This document shows positions 63,662 through 64,000 of a stretch of DNA of 64,000 nucleotides, piece after piece. Origin of the DNA: Crossaster papposus. Its lineage: Eukaryota; Echinodermata; Asteroidea; Velatida; Solasteridae. The notes beneath the pieces are model-generated. The model was not told the origin of the DNA, did not search any database, and saw nothing but the letters and a program-made list of their open reading frames with translations. Location of the stretch: contig JBAIAA010000669.1 in assembly GCA_037893245.1 (NCBI GenBank), forward strand, positions 1,426,001 through 1,490,000, read 5' to 3'. The position numbers were made by a program, and so were the translations under genes. Each line of letters starts with the position of its first letter. The first letter of the stretch is position 1.

Positions 63662-64000
63662 CTAGTGGTGGGGGCCTCCATTAGTCTCCACGCCCGGCAA
63701 ATTCCAAATCTCAAAGAAGCACGCGGTGGAGTGGAACCGGAAGAGAATCTCCAAAGGCGCCGCCAGGTGCACGATGACATACCAGGAGGTGGCCCCGTAG
63801 TAGCCGTTCTCCAGGGCGTAGAGGTCGTAGCCGCCTTTTAACTCGTAGGTGCTGATTAGCCACCAGGTGATATTGGCTACGAGGAGGAACATCAGGAGCT
63901 GTTTGGTGCGGCTGTTGCGGAAGTCGGCCGGCGGCTTGCGCTGCATGGCGTCCAGGATCAGCACGCACTGCAGCACCGTCTGGATAATATGCGAGAAGTC
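63662..64000 (-). CDS. Otop: Otopetrin-family proton channel, C-terminal part
   Basis: The frame is open from the window edge to a TAG at 63662-63664, giving 112 residues of a membrane protein. Recognisable otopetrin C-terminal features are HIIQTVLQCVLILDAMQRKP, a helix QLLMFLLVANITWWLISTYE, and a final helix region SWYVIVHLAAPLEILFRFHS followed by TACFFEIW. The FRFHS...C-FE-W ending is characteristic of the family, whose members conduct protons across plasma or vesicle membranes. The protein extends a few residues past FEIW (NLPGVETNGGPHH). The upstream exons are outside the window. GC content is much higher than the surroundings, as is usual for a conserved exon. Which otopetrin paralogue it is cannot be told. 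Confidence 0.9.
   Translation of the reverse strand, partial: DFSHIIQTVLQCVLILDAMQRKPPADFRNSRTKQLLMFLLVANITWWLISTYELKGGYDLYALENGYYGATSWYVIVHLAAPLEILFRFHSTACFFEIWNLPGVETNGGPHH

Overview
The window looks like nuclear DNA from an invertebrate deuterostome, most likely an echinoderm and perhaps a sea star. This is an inference from gene content (a lectin adhesion GPCR, a TRIM-NHL protein and an otopetrin), introns of roughly 0.1 to 11 kb with GT/AG borders, tRNA-derived SINEs, and a dense load of small terminal-inverted-repeat (TIR) DNA transposons. No prokaryotic, organellar, rRNA or CRISPR feature was seen.

The core is a tandem pair of adhesion G-protein-coupled receptor genes on the plus strand. 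Copy A (exons from 503 to 26328) enters from the left edge without its 5' end. Copy B (35061 to 57261) is complete in my hand-built model: 19 coding exons, all phases consistent, 860 codons before the stop. Copy B encodes, in order, a signal peptide, a divergent C-type lectin-like domain, a Ser/Thr/Pro-rich mucin-like stalk, a short GAIN-like region, an intact GPS cleavage motif with its tethered agonist, seven transmembrane helices and a short charged cytoplasmic tail. Every exon from the stalk onward has a partner of matching phase in copy A. Homology continues past the stop codons to about 27506 (A) and 58228 (B), so this is a segmental duplication.

Inside the large GAIN-to-GPS intron of copy A, on the opposite strand, lies an intact intronless-CDS TRIM-NHL gene (8150..10072, 640 aa: RING, two B-boxes, coiled coil, beta-propeller). 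A TRIM coiled-coil relic (about 6120..6560) lies in the same intron. The matching intron of copy B keeps only about 140 bp of the TRIM 5' end (48608..48751), so the ancestral unit carried the nested TRIM gene and copy B lost it. Another TRIM relic lies downstream of copy A near 28.1-28.6 kb. At the right edge, on the minus strand, is the last part of an otopetrin proton-channel gene (63662..64000).

The rest is introns and intergenic DNA filled with mobile elements: a decayed piggyBac element (46025..48187), a Harbinger-like GC-rich element (50239..51105), a hAT-like element filled with GAGTC repeats (25082..25602), a 1.2-kb near-perfect palindrome (11610..12809), a three-level nest of inverted-repeat elements in a lectin intron of copy B (about 41690..42837), several smaller MITE (miniature inverted-repeat transposable element) families and at least three tRNA-headed SINE families.

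Two local duplications alter copy A itself. A 479-bp tandem repeat multiplies mucin exons, and a 233-bp perfect tandem repeat duplicates the TM5 exon. All coordinates, splice sites and alignments were worked out by eye.
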